Shown here: in pieces, positions 29,409-38,583 of the stretch
How positions within the stretch are numbered: position 1 is the stretch's first letter
How the letters are laid out: each line of letters begins with the position of its first letter
Assembly: GCF_014852585.1 (NCBI RefSeq)
Contig: NZ_JACVBX010000004.1
Span: 310,001 to 374,000, forward strand
Reading direction: 5' to 3'
DNA length: 64,000 bases
Source of the DNA: Pseudomonas sp. PDM18
GTDB lineage: Bacteria; Pseudomonadota; Gammaproteobacteria; Pseudomonadales; Pseudomonadaceae
Translations under genes and position numbers: made by a program
Notes under the pieces: generated by a model
Database searches by the model: none
Seen by the model: the letters and a program-made list of their open reading frames with translations, nothing else
What the model was told of the DNA's origin: nothing

Positions 29409-30773
29409 ATGAGCGCTTCCCCTGCGCCAGCGAGCGCGCTCAAGCCCAGCCTGGGCGTGCTCGACGTAGTCGCCATCACCGTCTCGGCGGTCACCCCCGC
29501 CAGCTCCGTTTTCGTCATCGCGCCCTTCGCCATCCAGCAGGCCGGCAGCGGCGCCTTCCTGGCTTTCGTCTTCGCCGGCTTCCTGGCGCTGATGTTCGCC
29601 TGGTGCTACGCCGAGCTCGGCCGCGCCCACAGCTCCGCTGGCGGCGAGTATGTCTACGCCAAGCGCGTGTTCGGTGGTCTCGCCGGCTACGCCACTTTCC
29701 TCACGGTGCTGGTTTCGCTGCTGTTCATTCCGCCGGTGCTGGCGACGGGCGCGGCGACCTACCTGAACAACGCCCTGGGGACGAACTTCGACACCCAGAC
29801 CGTCGCCCTGGTGATAGTCGCCGCCAGCTACGTACTGGGCATCCTCAACATCCGCGTGAATGCCTGGATCACCGGGGTGTTCCTGCTTTGCGAAGTGGCG
29901 GCGCTACTGGTGATCGTGGTGCTCGGCTTCGGCCACGTCAGCCAACCGGTGAGCGTGCTGGTGCAGCCGCAGCACATTGACGGCGGGATACTGGCCGCCG
30001 CGCCCTGGGCGCTGGTGATCGGCGCCGTGGGTACCGCGCTGTTCTCCTACAACGGTTTCGGCGGCGCGGTGTTGCTGGCCGAGGACATGAAGTGCGGCGG
30101 GCGCAACGTGCACCGCGCGGTGATCTGGTCGCTGGTGCTGGTGGTGGTCATCGAGATCGTCCCGCTGACCGCACTGCTGCTGGGCGCACCGTCGCTCAGG
30201 GACATGATTGCCAGTCCCGATCCGGTCGGCTACCTGCTCACCGCCCACGGCAACGCGACGTTGTCGCGACTGGTCAGCGCCGGCATCTTCCTCTCGGTGT
30301 TCAACGCCATCGTTGCCATCGTCATCCAGGTCGGCCGGGTGATCTTCAGCAGCGGCCGCGATGAACTGTGGACACCGTTGATGAACCGCGCCTTCACCCG
30401 CATCCACCCGCGCTGGGAATCGCCGTGGATCGCCACGCTGTTCCTCGGCGTGCCCTCGGCGGCGCTGAGCTTCAGCTCGAACCTGGAGGAGCTGACCTCC
30501 TTCACCGTGCTGCTGTTGGTGATGGTCTACCTGGTGGTGGCGCTCTGCGCGCTGTTCAGCCGCGTGCTGCGCCGCGACCGCGAGCATCCGTACCGCATGC
30601 CGCTGTGGCCGCTGCCGGCGATGCTTGCGGTGGTCGGCGCCGGCTACCTGTTGCTCAACCTGCTACTGGACGCCTCCTCGCGGGACGTCATGATCATTGT
30701 CGGGATACTGGCCGTGTCGGTGATTCTCTACAGCACCTACGGCAAGCTCAGCCCGGCCTTCCAGAAGTTATAA
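29409..30773 (+). CDS. APC-family amino acid permease
   Basis: Inner-membrane amino acid/polyamine/organocation transporter of 454 residues with about 12 membrane helices. The first helix shows SAVTPASSVFVIAPF, and the helix-3 region AELGRAHSSAGGEYVYAKR has the conserved APC motif. FSYNGFGGAVLLAEDMK in the middle is also typical. It is followed 15 bases later by a DmpA-like aminopeptidase, suggesting uptake of a substrate that the peptidase then processes. Substrate unknown. Confidence 0.9.
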   Translation: MSASPAPASALKPSLGVLDVVAITVSAVTPASSVFVIAPFAIQQAGSGAFLAFVFAGFLALMFAWCYAELGRAHSSAGGEYVYAKRVFGGLAGYATFLTVLVSLLFIPPVLATGAATYLNNALGTNFDTQTVALVIVAASYVLGILNIRVNAWITGVFLLCEVAALLVIVVLGFGHVSQPVSVLVQPQHIDGGILAAAPWALVIGAVGTALFSYNGFGGAVLLAEDMKCGGRNVHRAVIWSLVLVVVIEIVPLTALLLGAPSLRDMIASPDPVGYLLTAHGNATLSRLVSAGIFLSVFNAIVAIVIQVGRVIFSSGRDELWTPLMNRAFTRIHPRWESPWIATLFLGVPSAALSFSSNLEELTSFTVLLLVMVYLVVALCALFSRVLRRDREHPYRMPLWPLPAMLAVVGAGYLLLNLLLDASSRDVMIIVGILAVSVILYSTYGKLSPAFQKL

Positions 30774-30788
30774 AACGAAGGAGACAGC

Positions 30789-31886
30789 ATGCGCGCTCGT
30801 CAACTCGGCATCACCCTCGGCCTGGGCACTCCCGGCGAGTTCAACGCCATCACCGATGTTCCCGGCATCCGCGTCGGCCACAGCACCCTGATCGGCAAGC
30901 GCGACGGCAAGGCCGTGCGCACCGGCGTCACGGTAGTGCAACCACGTGAAGGGGCGGCGCGGCAACAACCCTGCTTCGCCGGCTGCCACGTGCTCAACGG
31001 CAACGGCGACGCCACCGGCCTCGAGTGGATTCGCGAGGCGGGTCTGCTAACCACGCCCATCGCCATCACCAACACCCACAGCGTCGGCACGGTGCGCGAT
31101 GCGCTGATCGCCGCCGAGCATGCCGAGCTGGCGGACCCGTCCATCTACTGGTGCATGCCGGTGGTGATGGAAACCTACGACGGGCTGCTCAACGACATCT
31201 GGGGCCAGCACATCGGCGCCGAACAGGTGCGCGAGGCGCTGGCCGCGGCCGAATCCGGCCCGGTACGTGAAGGCCCGGTAGGTGGCGGCACGGGGATGAT
31301 CTGCCACGAGTTCAAGGGCGGCATCGGTACCTCCTCGCGCAAGTTGCCGGCGGAGCAGGGCGGCTGGACCGTGGGAGCGCTGGTGCAGGCCAACCACGGC
31401 CAGCGCCGTGAACTGCGGGTGGATGGTTACCCGGTCGGCCGCCAGCTGGGCGACCTGCCGTCACCCTTCGCCGAGCAAGGCACGCCGGGCATGGGCTCCA
31501 TCGTGGTGGTCCTCGCTACCGACGCGCCACTGTTGCCGCACCAGTGCCAGCGCCTGGCGCAGCGCGCTTCGCTGGGGATCGCCCGCACGGGTGGCGGCAC
31601 CGACGACTCCAGCGGCGACATCTTCCTCGCCTTCGCCACTGGCAACCGCGACCTGCCGCCGGCGGACTACGGGCGCAAGGATCTGCCTTTCGCCACGGCG
31701 CTGGAGATGGTCAACAACGACCACATTTCGCCGTTGTTCTCCGCCGCCGCCGAGGCGGTGGAGGAAGCCATCGTCAATGTGTTGCTGGCCGGCAAGGACA
31801 TGCGTACCGATGACGGTGTGCTGGTGCCGGCGCTGAGCGGGGAGCGTCTGCTGGCGGCGTTGCGCGATACAGGCTGGCCCGGCTGA
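30789..31886 (+). CDS. DmpA/BapA-type aminopeptidase (peptidase family S58)
   Basis: A self-cleaving N-terminal nucleophile peptidase, 365 residues. Characterised S58 members act on D-amino-acid amides, D-Ala esters or beta-peptides. The N-terminal ITDVPGIRVGHSTL and NTHSVGTVRDA are family hallmarks. The nucleophile should be Ser275 in the TDDSSGDIFLAF motif, with autoprocessing just before it; DmpA and BapA have Gly and Asn respectively at that preceding position, here it is Ser. It has no signal peptide, and it lies directly after an amino acid permease. Export of product or import of amide substrate are both possible. Confidence 0.9.
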   Translation: MRARQLGITLGLGTPGEFNAITDVPGIRVGHSTLIGKRDGKAVRTGVTVVQPREGAARQQPCFAGCHVLNGNGDATGLEWIREAGLLTTPIAITNTHSVGTVRDALIAAEHAELADPSIYWCMPVVMETYDGLLNDIWGQHIGAEQVREALAAAESGPVREGPVGGGTGMICHEFKGGIGTSSRKLPAEQGGWTVGALVQANHGQRRELRVDGYPVGRQLGDLPSPFAEQGTPGMGSIVVVLATDAPLLPHQCQRLAQRASLGIARTGGGTDDSSGDIFLAFATGNRDLPPADYGRKDLPFATALEMVNNDHISPLFSAAAEAVEEAIVNVLLAGKDMRTDDGVLVPALSGERLLAALRDTGWPG

Positions 31887-31903
31887 GGATTGCCACGCCA
31901 TGA

Positions 31904-31936
31904 AAAAGCCGGAGCTGCTGGGCAGCTCCGGCTTTT
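31904..31936. terminator. Bidirectional Rho-independent terminator
   Basis: AAAAGCCGGAGCTGC-TG-GGCAGCTCCGGCTTTT between the convergent peptidase and sbp genes. Both strands have a T-run after the stem. Confidence 0.88.
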
Positions 31937-31956
31937 GTCTTTCCCCTACCGGCAAA

Positions 31957-32955
31957 TCAGTTCGGGGTATAGATCTGGTCGAACACGCCGCCGTCGGCGA
32001 AGTGGGTTTTCTGCACGGTGCGCCAGTCGCCGAAGGTCTTCACTACAGAGAAGAAGTCCACTTTCGGGAAGCGGTCGGAGAACTTGGCCAGCACTTCCGG
32101 GTTGTGCGGGCGCAGGTAGTTGTTCGCGGCGATGGTCTGGCCTTCGTCGGACCACAGGTACTTCAGGTAGGCCTCGGCTTCGGCGCGGGTGCCTTTCTTG
32201 TCGACCACCTTGTCGACCACGGCCACTGGCGGCTCGGCTTCGGCGGAGACGCTAGGGTAGACCACTTCGAAGCCACCACGGCCGAACTCACGGGCGATCA
32301 TCTCGGCTTCGTTCTCGAAGGTCACCAGCACGTCGCCGATCTGGTTCTGCATGAACGTAGTGGTCGCTGCGCGGCCGCCGGTATCCAGCACCGGGACGTT
32401 CTTGAACAGCTGGGCGACGAATTCCTTGGCCTTGGCTTCATCCGCGCCATGCTTCTGCGCGTATCCCCAGGCGGAGAGGTAGGTGTAGCGGCCATTGCCC
32501 GAGGTCTTCGGGTTCGGCACTACCACCTGCACGCCCGGCTTCACCAGGTCGTTCCAGTCCTTCAGGCCCTTGGGGTTGCCCTTGCGCACGATGAACACGG
32601 TGGCGGAGGTGAAGGGCGCGCTGTTGTTCGGCAGGCGGGTCGCCCAGTCCTTGGGCACCAGGCCGCCGTTGTCGGCCAGGGCATCGATATCGGTGGCCTG
32701 GTTCATGGTGATGACGTCGGCCGGCAGGCCGTCGATCACTGCGCGGGCCTGCTTGCTGGAGCCGCCGTGGGACATCTGGATGGTGATCTTCTCGCCTTTC
32801 TCTGCCTGCCAGTGCTTCTGGAAGGCGGCGTTGTAGTCCTTGTAGAAGTCGCGCATCACGTCGTAGGAGACGTTGAGCAGGGGCTGGGCGGCCTGGGCGG
32901 CGGAGGCCAGGGCGAGGCCGGCGGCCAGCAGCGAGGCGCTGAACAGACGTTTCAC
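31957..32955 (-). CDS. sbp: Sulfate ABC transporter, periplasmic binding protein
   Basis: Periplasmic sulfate receptor of 332 residues for the CysTWA importer. Signal peptide ~1-22 (ASAAQA-AQPLLN). Family motifs are NVSYDVMRDFYKDYN, SHGGSSKQARAVIDGL, VVPNPKTSGNGRYTYL and a C-terminal HFADGGVFDQIY. As in P. aeruginosa sbp, no cysTWA genes are adjacent, so it works with a permease encoded elsewhere. Upstream (32956-33040) is AT-rich, as expected for CysB control, but no clear CysB site can be named. Confidence 0.95.
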   Translation of the reverse strand: MKRLFSASLLAAGLALASAAQAAQPLLNVSYDVMRDFYKDYNAAFQKHWQAEKGEKITIQMSHGGSSKQARAVIDGLPADVITMNQATDIDALADNGGLVPKDWATRLPNNSAPFTSATVFIVRKGNPKGLKDWNDLVKPGVQVVVPNPKTSGNGRYTYLSAWGYAQKHGADEAKAKEFVAQLFKNVPVLDTGGRAATTTFMQNQIGDVLVTFENEAEMIAREFGRGGFEVVYPSVSAEAEPPVAVVDKVVDKKGTRAEAEAYLKYLWSDEGQTIAANNYLRPHNPEVLAKFSDRFPKVDFFSVVKTFGDWRTVQKTHFADGGVFDQIYTPN

Positions 32956-33142
32956 AAGCAGTTCCTTTTGGCAGTGTTGTTGAGTGTCGATTATGCCGAC
33001 AGGTTATATGGCACTTAAATACTTAAAGGCTATTTGCTTATGCGGGAGCAGGGCTCGCAGTTTCCCATGCTTCGCTCCCAACGAAGGGGCAAGTCGCCCG
33101 GCAGCCTAGCAGGCCTGCCGGGCATTGACTGCCCTTGCGGCG

Positions 33143-34798
33143 TCACTCCAGCCCGCTGATTTCCAACTCCTTCGGGTACTCGACGCTGAACTTGAAGGTG
33201 GTGCTGCGTTTCTCGCCCGGTTTCAGTCGCCAGTCCCACAGCAGCTTGCCGTCGTCCTCGCGGTTGGCGGCCTGGTCTTCGGGCGCCAGCAGGGCCACCT
33301 TGATCTGCTCGTTGCGCGAGACCGGCAACTGGTCCTTGAACTGTAGGCGCTGCTCGGTCTTGTGGTTGTTCTGCGCATCGATACGGAACTCGTAGGTGAT
33401 GCGCTTGCGCCCGCCAGTCAGGCCGGTGTAGTCGGTGTAACGGTTGACCAACTTGCGTTTGATCGGCATCGCCTCGTCGCCGCCCAGAGCCAGCTCGAAG
33501 GTCTCGCCCGGCATCACTGCACGCAGCTGGCCGCTGGCGACGAAGGTATTGCCAAGGTAGGTGTTGAGTGTGCCCGGCAGCAGCGGATAGTCGCTGGCGT
33601 TGCGGGTGTCGGCCTGCAGGTAGGCGGCTTCCCGCAGCGACGGCGTGGCCAGGTAACGGAAGGTCGCGGGCAGCTTGAACTGGGCGATGGAGACCTTCTG
33701 CGAGCTGCCGTCGCTGTTCAGTGTGGCGCGGGCGGGGATGTGGAAGGAGGCGCTGGTTGTGGCGCCGCTGACTTCGGCGACGGCCACCGGCATTTCCGCC
33801 AGGGCGCCGGCCGCGGCCATCTCGTCGGCGGCGAAGCGCTGGGCCTTCTTCGCCTCCAGGGCCATCATCGGCGCGGCTGGCGCCGGGGCGGGGCGGGCGG
33901 CCATCACCGTGCGCGGGTCGAAGGTGTCGACGAACCATGGCGAGAGTGCCGGTACGCTGCTGCCGAGGTTGGGGCGGGCGGTGGACAGCGTGAGGTCGAT
34001 ATCGGTCCAGTCTTCGCCGCTGCTCTGCCGGACGATGCCCTGGTAGGTCATCTCGATCTGTTCTTCGCCATCGCGCAGGCGGGCGTCGTAGGACGGGCGC
34101 CAGGAGGCGTCGTAAAGCGTGTAGCTGAGCTGCAGTTGCACCTGTGCGGGCTTCTCCAGCGCCACCCGGAGGATCGCGCGCTTGTAGTGGGTGCCGTCGC
34201 CGGCCAGGTGGCTACGCTGGTTCTCCAGCTCCTGCCGGCGCTGCTGCAACTCTTCGCCCTGTTGGTCGAGCTTGCGCTGTTCGTCGAGGATGCGGCCGAG
34301 GTTGCCCTCGCTCATCTGCAGCAGGTTCTTCAGTTCGTCGATGCTCGGCAGCGCCTGGTTCTTGCCCGGCTTGGTGCTGCTGGCCTGGATGTCGGCGAGA
34401 AACTGCTTCTGGTTCTCCAGCACGCTGCCTCGGTCGCTGATCTCACGCTCCTGCCGCTCGATGTCGCGCAGCTGCGCGTCCAGTTGTTGCAGGCGGTTGT
34501 CCTCGGAGGGCGGCGACACCTGCGGCGCGCTGCTGACATCGAGCAGGGTCGCGGCGGCGCTGGCGCTGAGCGAGGCCTGCAGGCTGCTGTCGTCGATGCG
34601 CAGAGGCAACTGCTCCAGGGCGATCTCATGCTGGCCGGCGGGCAACTGCAGGGTGGCGGTGCGGGTGACGATGGCGCGGTCGGTGTAGACGGTGACCGCG
34701 CTGATTCGGCTGTCGGCCACCTGCGGTGCGGCCAGCAGCGAAGGGCTGGCCAGCGCGCCGGCCATGGCGAGGATCAGTGGGTGGAATCGAAAGGGCAT
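33143..34798 (-). CDS. DUF4140/DUF4139 domain protein (MuiA-like), exported
   Basis: A 551-residue periplasmic or surface-associated protein with signal peptide ~1-25 (ALASPSLLAA-PQ). N-terminal DUF4140 (~28-125: ISAVTVYTDRAIVTR), a coiled-coil-like middle rich in Gln/Glu/Arg (~85-190), and a C-terminal DUF4139 (~205-550) with LSYTLYDASWRPSYDAR and ending LKPGEKRSTTFKFSVEYPK. The first such proteins were described as mucoidy inhibitor A homologs; biochemical function is unknown. ATG at 34798 has GAGGTGAG upstream and gives a proper signal peptide. Confidence 0.85.
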   Translation of the reverse strand: MPFRFHPLILAMAGALASPSLLAAPQVADSRISAVTVYTDRAIVTRTATLQLPAGQHEIALEQLPLRIDDSSLQASLSASAAATLLDVSSAPQVSPPSEDNRLQQLDAQLRDIERQEREISDRGSVLENQKQFLADIQASSTKPGKNQALPSIDELKNLLQMSEGNLGRILDEQRKLDQQGEELQQRRQELENQRSHLAGDGTHYKRAILRVALEKPAQVQLQLSYTLYDASWRPSYDARLRDGEEQIEMTYQGIVRQSSGEDWTDIDLTLSTARPNLGSSVPALSPWFVDTFDPRTVMAARPAPAPAAPMMALEAKKAQRFAADEMAAAGALAEMPVAVAEVSGATTSASFHIPARATLNSDGSSQKVSIAQFKLPATFRYLATPSLREAAYLQADTRNASDYPLLPGTLNTYLGNTFVASGQLRAVMPGETFELALGGDEAMPIKRKLVNRYTDYTGLTGGRKRITYEFRIDAQNNHKTEQRLQFKDQLPVSRNEQIKVALLAPEDQAANREDDGKLLWDWRLKPGEKRSTTFKFSVEYPKELEISGLE

Positions 34799-34981
34799 GT
34801 GCTCACCTCGCGGCCTGGAAGGCGGCCGGCACTCCGGAACGCCACCATGGCGTCCGTCCATGCTGCTTGTGACGAAGGAGGTGGGCGAAACGGGTTGAGT
34901 GCGGGTGACGCTGGCGTGCGGCTGCCGATGAGTGGCGGGGCGGAGGAGAGTGCCGGGGCGTCGTTCGCCCCGGCAGAAGGG

Positions 34982-36226
34982 TCAGGCGCGCTCGCCTTCC
35001 TGCGGCTCGTCCACGTCGCCTTCGGCGATGCACGCCGCAGCGGTGAACAGCACGTCGGTGGAGGAGTTCAGCGCGGTCTCGGCCGAATCCTGGAGGATGC
35101 CGATGATGAAGCCGACCGCCACCACCTGCATCGCCACTTCGCTGGAAATGCCGAACAGGCCGCAGGCCAGCGGGATCAGCAGCAGCGAGCCGCCGGCCAC
35201 GCCGGATGCACCGCAGGCGCAGACCGAGGCGACCACGCTGAGCAGGAGGGCGGTGGGCAGGTCGACTGCGATGCCGAGGGTGTGCACCGCCGCCAGGGTC
35301 AGCACGCTGATGGTGATCGCCGCACCGGCCATGTTGATGGTCGCGCCCAGCGGGATCGACACCGAGTAGGTGTCCTCGTGCAGGCCCAGGCGTTCGCACA
35401 GTTGCAGGTTGACCGGGATGTTGGCTGCCGAGCTGCGGGTGAAGAAGGCAGTGATGCCGCTCTCGCGCAGGCACAGCAGGACCAGCGGGTACGGGTTGCG
35501 ACGGATCTTGGCGAAGACGATCAGCGGGTTGACCACCAGCGCCACGAACAGCATGCAGCCCAGCAGCACGGCCAGCAGGTGCAGGTAGCCGATCAGGGCG
35601 TCGAAGCCGGATTCGGCGATAGTGCCGGCCACCAGGCCGAAGATGCCCAGCGGGGCAAAGGCGATGACCACGCGGACGATCAGGGTCACGCCATTCGCCA
35701 TGTCGTCGAGCAGGTCGCGGGTGGTCTGGCGCGCATGGCGCAGGGCGATCCCCAAGCCGATGGCCCAGGCCAGGATGGCGATGAAGTCCGCTTCCAGCAG
35801 CGCTTTCACCGGGTTGGTGGTGACGCTGAACAGCAACGAGCGCATGACCTCGCCGATACCGCCGGGCGGTGCCAGTTCGCTGGTCGGTGCGCTCAATACC
35901 AGGGTGGAAGGGAAGGTGAAGCTGGCGATCACTGCGACCAGTGCGGCCGAGAAAGTGCCGAGCAGGTACAGCAGCAGGATTGGCCGGATGTGGGTGCGCT
36001 GGCCCTGCTTGTGGTTGGCGATGGAGGCCATCACCAGCACCAGCACGAGTACCGGCGCCACGGCTTTCAGGGCGGAGATGAACAGCTTGCCGAGCAGGCC
36101 GACCGCCACTGCGCCTTGCGGCCAGAGCACGGCGAGGGCGATACCGCAGAGCATGCCGATGAATATCCGCAGGACCAGGCTGGTGCGCTGGAGCCGCTGC
36201 AGAAGCGTGGGAGTTGGAAGCGTCAT
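34982..36226 (-). CDS. sstT: Serine/threonine:Na+ symporter SstT
   Basis: Sodium-coupled serine and threonine importer (DAACS family), 414 residues with about nine membrane segments. Motifs include [14 protein letters not shown] at the N-terminus, the Ser-rich hairpin [14 protein letters not shown], and [15 protein letters not shown] in the core. This differs from DctA, in which the corresponding segments are [10 protein letters not shown] and NLDGTSIY. Short C-terminal acidic tail. It stands alone between a DUF4139 gene and a DapF-like gene. Confidence 0.92.
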   Translation of the reverse strand: MTLPTPTLLQRLQRTSLVLRIFIGMLCGIALAVLWPQGAVAVGLLGKLFISALKAVAPVLVLVLVMASIANHKQGQRTHIRPILLLYLLGTFSAALVAVIASFTFPSTLVLSAPTSELAPPGGIGEVMRSLLFSVTTNPVKALLEADFIAILAWAIGLGIALRHARQTTRDLLDDMANGVTLIVRVVIAFAPLGIFGLVAGTIAESGFDALIGYLHLLAVLLGCMLFVALVVNPLIVFAKIRRNPYPLVLLCLRESGITAFFTRSSAANIPVNLQLCERLGLHEDTYSVSIPLGATINMAGAAITISVLTLAAVHTLGIAVDLPTALLLSVVASVCACGASGVAGGSLLLIPLACGLFGISSEVAMQVVAVGFIIGILQDSAETALNSSTDVLFTAAACIAEGDVDEPQEGERA

Positions 36227-36431
36227 GACATCTTTCGCTGCAGGAAGTGGGATCGCCCCGGCGGGCCGGGCGCGAAAGGGCGCGGATTATGCCGTCTGAT
36301 GCCGGGAAATGCGCGGTTACCCGTCGATTGATCGGTCAGTCTTTGCTTCGGCAGGTGTCAGCTCGCAGTCTGGACGGCGGCGCGCGGACCGGCATTGATC
36401 CATGCCGGTCGCGTCTGGAATAGCCGAGGAA

Positions 36432-37268
36432 TCAGCCGAGGTTGGCGAAGGCTTCCGGGTCCAGATCGATGCCGGCGACCCGTTGCACGGCGCCGCGCAT
36501 GGTCACCTGGAAGTCGTCCTCGACGCGGATTTCCAGGCGGCCGCCGGCCAGTTGCAGCCCCATGTGCTCGTCGCACAGGCCGAGCCGGCGCGCCACTGAA
36601 GCCGCGGCGCAACTGCTGGTGCCCGAGGACAACGTGTAGCCGGCGCCGCGCTCCCAGATTTCCACGCGCAGCGCGTCGCGGGACAGCCACTGGACGAACT
36701 GCACGTTGGTCCGGCGGGGGAACAGCGGATGGTTTTCCAGCAGCGGCCCGAGGCGGCAGGCCAGCTCGCGGCTGGTGTGCTCGACGAACACCACGCAGTG
36801 CGGATTGCCCATGGAGACGGCGTTGATCTTCAGCGCCACACCGTCGACTTCCAACGGATAGTCCAGCGCCTCGGGGGCGTCGATCAGCACCGGAATCTTC
36901 GCGCAGGTGAACTCGGCGCGGCCCATGGACACTTCCACGCTGCGGCCTTCGTCGGACACCTGGCTGGTGACGGTGCCGCCGGCGGTGACGATGTCGAACG
37001 GCTGCCCGGCGACCAGCCCGCAGTCCCACAGGTAGCGGGAGAAGATGCGCAGGCCGTTGCCGCTCTTCTCCGCCTCGGAGCCGTCGGGGTTGAGGATGCG
37101 CAGGCCGAAGGCGGCATCGCTGTGGTTGGCCACCAGGATGCCGTCGGAGCCGATGCCGTGGTGGCGGTCGCAGATGCGCTCGATCTGTGCGGCGCTCAGG
37201 GCAAAGGGGGCGTCGCCGGCATAGACCAGGTAGTCGTTGCCCAGGGCCTGGTATTTCACGAAGTTCAT
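36432..37268 (-). CDS. Diaminopimelate epimerase-like protein lacking one catalytic Cys
   Basis: A 278-residue protein of the DapF fold. DapF interconverts LL- and meso-diaminopimelate with two Cys bases. Here the first site reads GSEAEKSGNGLR, with Ser69 where DapF has Cys in AEMCGNG; the second Cys is present as Cys220 in SSGTSSC. The second domain motif MGNPHCVVFV is intact. Loss of one base suggests a changed reaction: a racemase/epimerase working differently, or a dehydratase as in hydroxyproline-dehydratase relatives of proline racemase. It is probably a paralogue; a true dapF should be elsewhere. The neighbour is a urea transporter. Annotation as DapF would be unsafe. Confidence 0.8.
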   Translation of the reverse strand: MNFVKYQALGNDYLVYAGDAPFALSAAQIERICDRHHGIGSDGILVANHSDAAFGLRILNPDGSEAEKSGNGLRIFSRYLWDCGLVAGQPFDIVTAGGTVTSQVSDEGRSVEVSMGRAEFTCAKIPVLIDAPEALDYPLEVDGVALKINAVSMGNPHCVVFVEHTSRELACRLGPLLENHPLFPRRTNVQFVQWLSRDALRVEIWERGAGYTLSSGTSSCAAASVARRLGLCDEHMGLQLAGGRLEIRVEDDFQVTMRGAVQRVAGIDLDPEAFANLG

Positions 37269-37301
37269 CGCTGCGATCCGTCGCCGGAAGAGGGCCCTCG
37301 A

Positions 37302-38204
37302 CTATACACGCGGGCCGCTGTTTTCCCTTCGCGGATCATGCAGCAGCGCTTCCAGCGCGCGCTGGCCAAGGATTACCAGCCAGCAGGCGAGGATGAAGGG
37401 TGCGGTGAACGACGGCAGACCAACCAGGGCGAAGCACGGCTGCAGCAGCACCGCCAGGACGATGCCGCACAGCGGCGCCAGCGGACTGCGGAAACGCAGC
37501 GACAGGGCGATACCGGCCAGGGCGCCGTTCAGGCCGAGCAGGCCGGCCTGGGCCGAGGCGGTCGGCAGGTCGAACAGCGGCGCCAGGGCCAGTGCACCCG
37601 CAGCGCCGGCCAGCGCCCAGAAGGCGGCGCGGCGCTCAACCAGAAGCAGGCCGAGGGCGATGGTCAGGCCGGCCAGAGGCTCGGCGAGGAAGATCACTTC
37701 GCCGAAGCCCTGTGCAGTGGAGTCCAGCAGCGGGTTGGCCGCGCCGCAGGACAGGCAGCCGGCACCGCTGGCCGGCGCAAAGCCGAGCGCCTTGCCCAGC
37801 GCTACCGAGACCCAACCCAGCAGCACGAAGGCCGAGGTATAGGCCGGCAGGCCGAAGCGCCGCCGCGACTGACGCAGCAGCACGGCCTGTACGGCGACAC
37901 TGGTGAGGATGGCGGCGACGGTCAGCATCACCAGGCCCAGCGACCACTGGAACTGGAAGGGTAGCAGCAGGCCGATGAGGATCGGGTTGTAGTCGTGCAG
38001 GCCGGCGTCGATGTCCGCCTGTGGCTCGCGCACGAAGCGTGCAGTGAGCGGGCCGAGCAGCGCGCCGAGCAGGGCGCCGGGCAGCAGGTGCGGTGCGGAC
38101 CAGGCGATGGTCAGCAGCAGGATCAGGCCGAAGCGCGCGTCGGCCTGCAGGTAGATCTGGCCGAAGCCGATCAGCCGGTTGGGGATGAACTGGTTCAGGG
38201 GCAT
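37302..38204 (-). CDS. Urea transporter (UT family)
   Basis: A 300-residue membrane protein of the urea transporter/Yut family, with about ten membrane helices in two related halves. UT-type repeats are visible: GLHDYNPILIGLLLPFQF in the first half and GLLGLNGALAGIALSLRF in the second (the LN/YNxxL(I/A)G motif). It would let urea pass the inner membrane passively. I chose ATG at 38204 (MPLNQFIPNRLIGFG), where UT proteins normally begin; an upstream start is open but crosses a terminator hairpin. No urease genes are in this window. It follows a structured upstream region. Confidence 0.88.
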   Translation of the reverse strand: MPLNQFIPNRLIGFGQIYLQADARFGLILLLTIAWSAPHLLPGALLGALLGPLTARFVREPQADIDAGLHDYNPILIGLLLPFQFQWSLGLVMLTVAAILTSVAVQAVLLRQSRRRFGLPAYTSAFVLLGWVSVALGKALGFAPASGAGCLSCGAANPLLDSTAQGFGEVIFLAEPLAGLTIALGLLLVERRAAFWALAGAAGALALAPLFDLPTASAQAGLLGLNGALAGIALSLRFRSPLAPLCGIVLAVLLQPCFALVGLPSFTAPFILACWLVILGQRALEALLHDPRRENSGPRV

Positions 38205-38330
38205 GGGTTTTCTGGGCAGTTGAAAGTGACTCCGCAGCGCCTCGTTGGGTGTGGGGCATCGAGGCCCCATCGGCGGGCGCTGCGTGAGAACCTTGTGACG
38301 CCGCCATACGGGGCCGCGCCACGGGTCTGG

Positions 38331-38373
38331 AAAAAGAAAAGAGGTTGTCGGCGGGATCACCGCCAACAACCTC
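38331..38373 (-). terminator. Terminator-like hairpin in the urea transporter leader
   Basis: On the minus strand: GAGGTTGTTGGCGG-TGATC-CCGCCGACAACCTC followed by TTTTCTTTTT, a strong Rho-independent terminator shape. It lies ~125 bases upstream of the urea transporter ATG and ~390 bases downstream of pykF. It could end a short RNA, end the pykF operon transcript, or act as an attenuator for the transporter. Confidence 0.65.
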
Positions 38374-38460
38374 AAAGTTCCATGGCCAGCTTGGGAGTCG
38401 CTACGTGGGGGCCATGGACCGACAAGCATTCGGTACTCATGCATTCATGAATAAGGTCAA

Positions 38461-38512
38461 TCCCGGACGGACGGGGACGCGGCCCCGTATTCCCGGCCCC
38501 GTCCGTCCGGGA
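38461..38512. repeat. 16-bp perfect inverted repeat
   Basis: Arms TCCCGGACGGACGGGG (38461-38476) and CCCCGTCCGTCCGGGA (38497-38512) around a 20-base GC-rich loop. No T-run on either side. It is a single-copy structure in this window, distinct from the REP families. The gap 38205-38763 holds this, the terminator hairpin and two REP-like copies, but no gene. Confidence 0.6.
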
Positions 38513-38583
38513 GTGACTCGGTGCGGAGGCACGCGCCTGGGCGTGGCTCCTGAACTCGGTGATTCTCCTGATCGCTCGCTTTC

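Noticed and set aside
33362..36331. A 989-codon plus-strand frame over the DUF4139 and sstT genes
   Set aside because: It crosses two real minus-strand genes and the gap between; composition is typical of antisense frames.
38205..38512. Guanidine riboswitch before the urea transporter
   Set aside because: I searched by eye for ykkC, mini-ykkC (ACGR loops) and ykkC-III consensus elements and found none in the proper arrangement.
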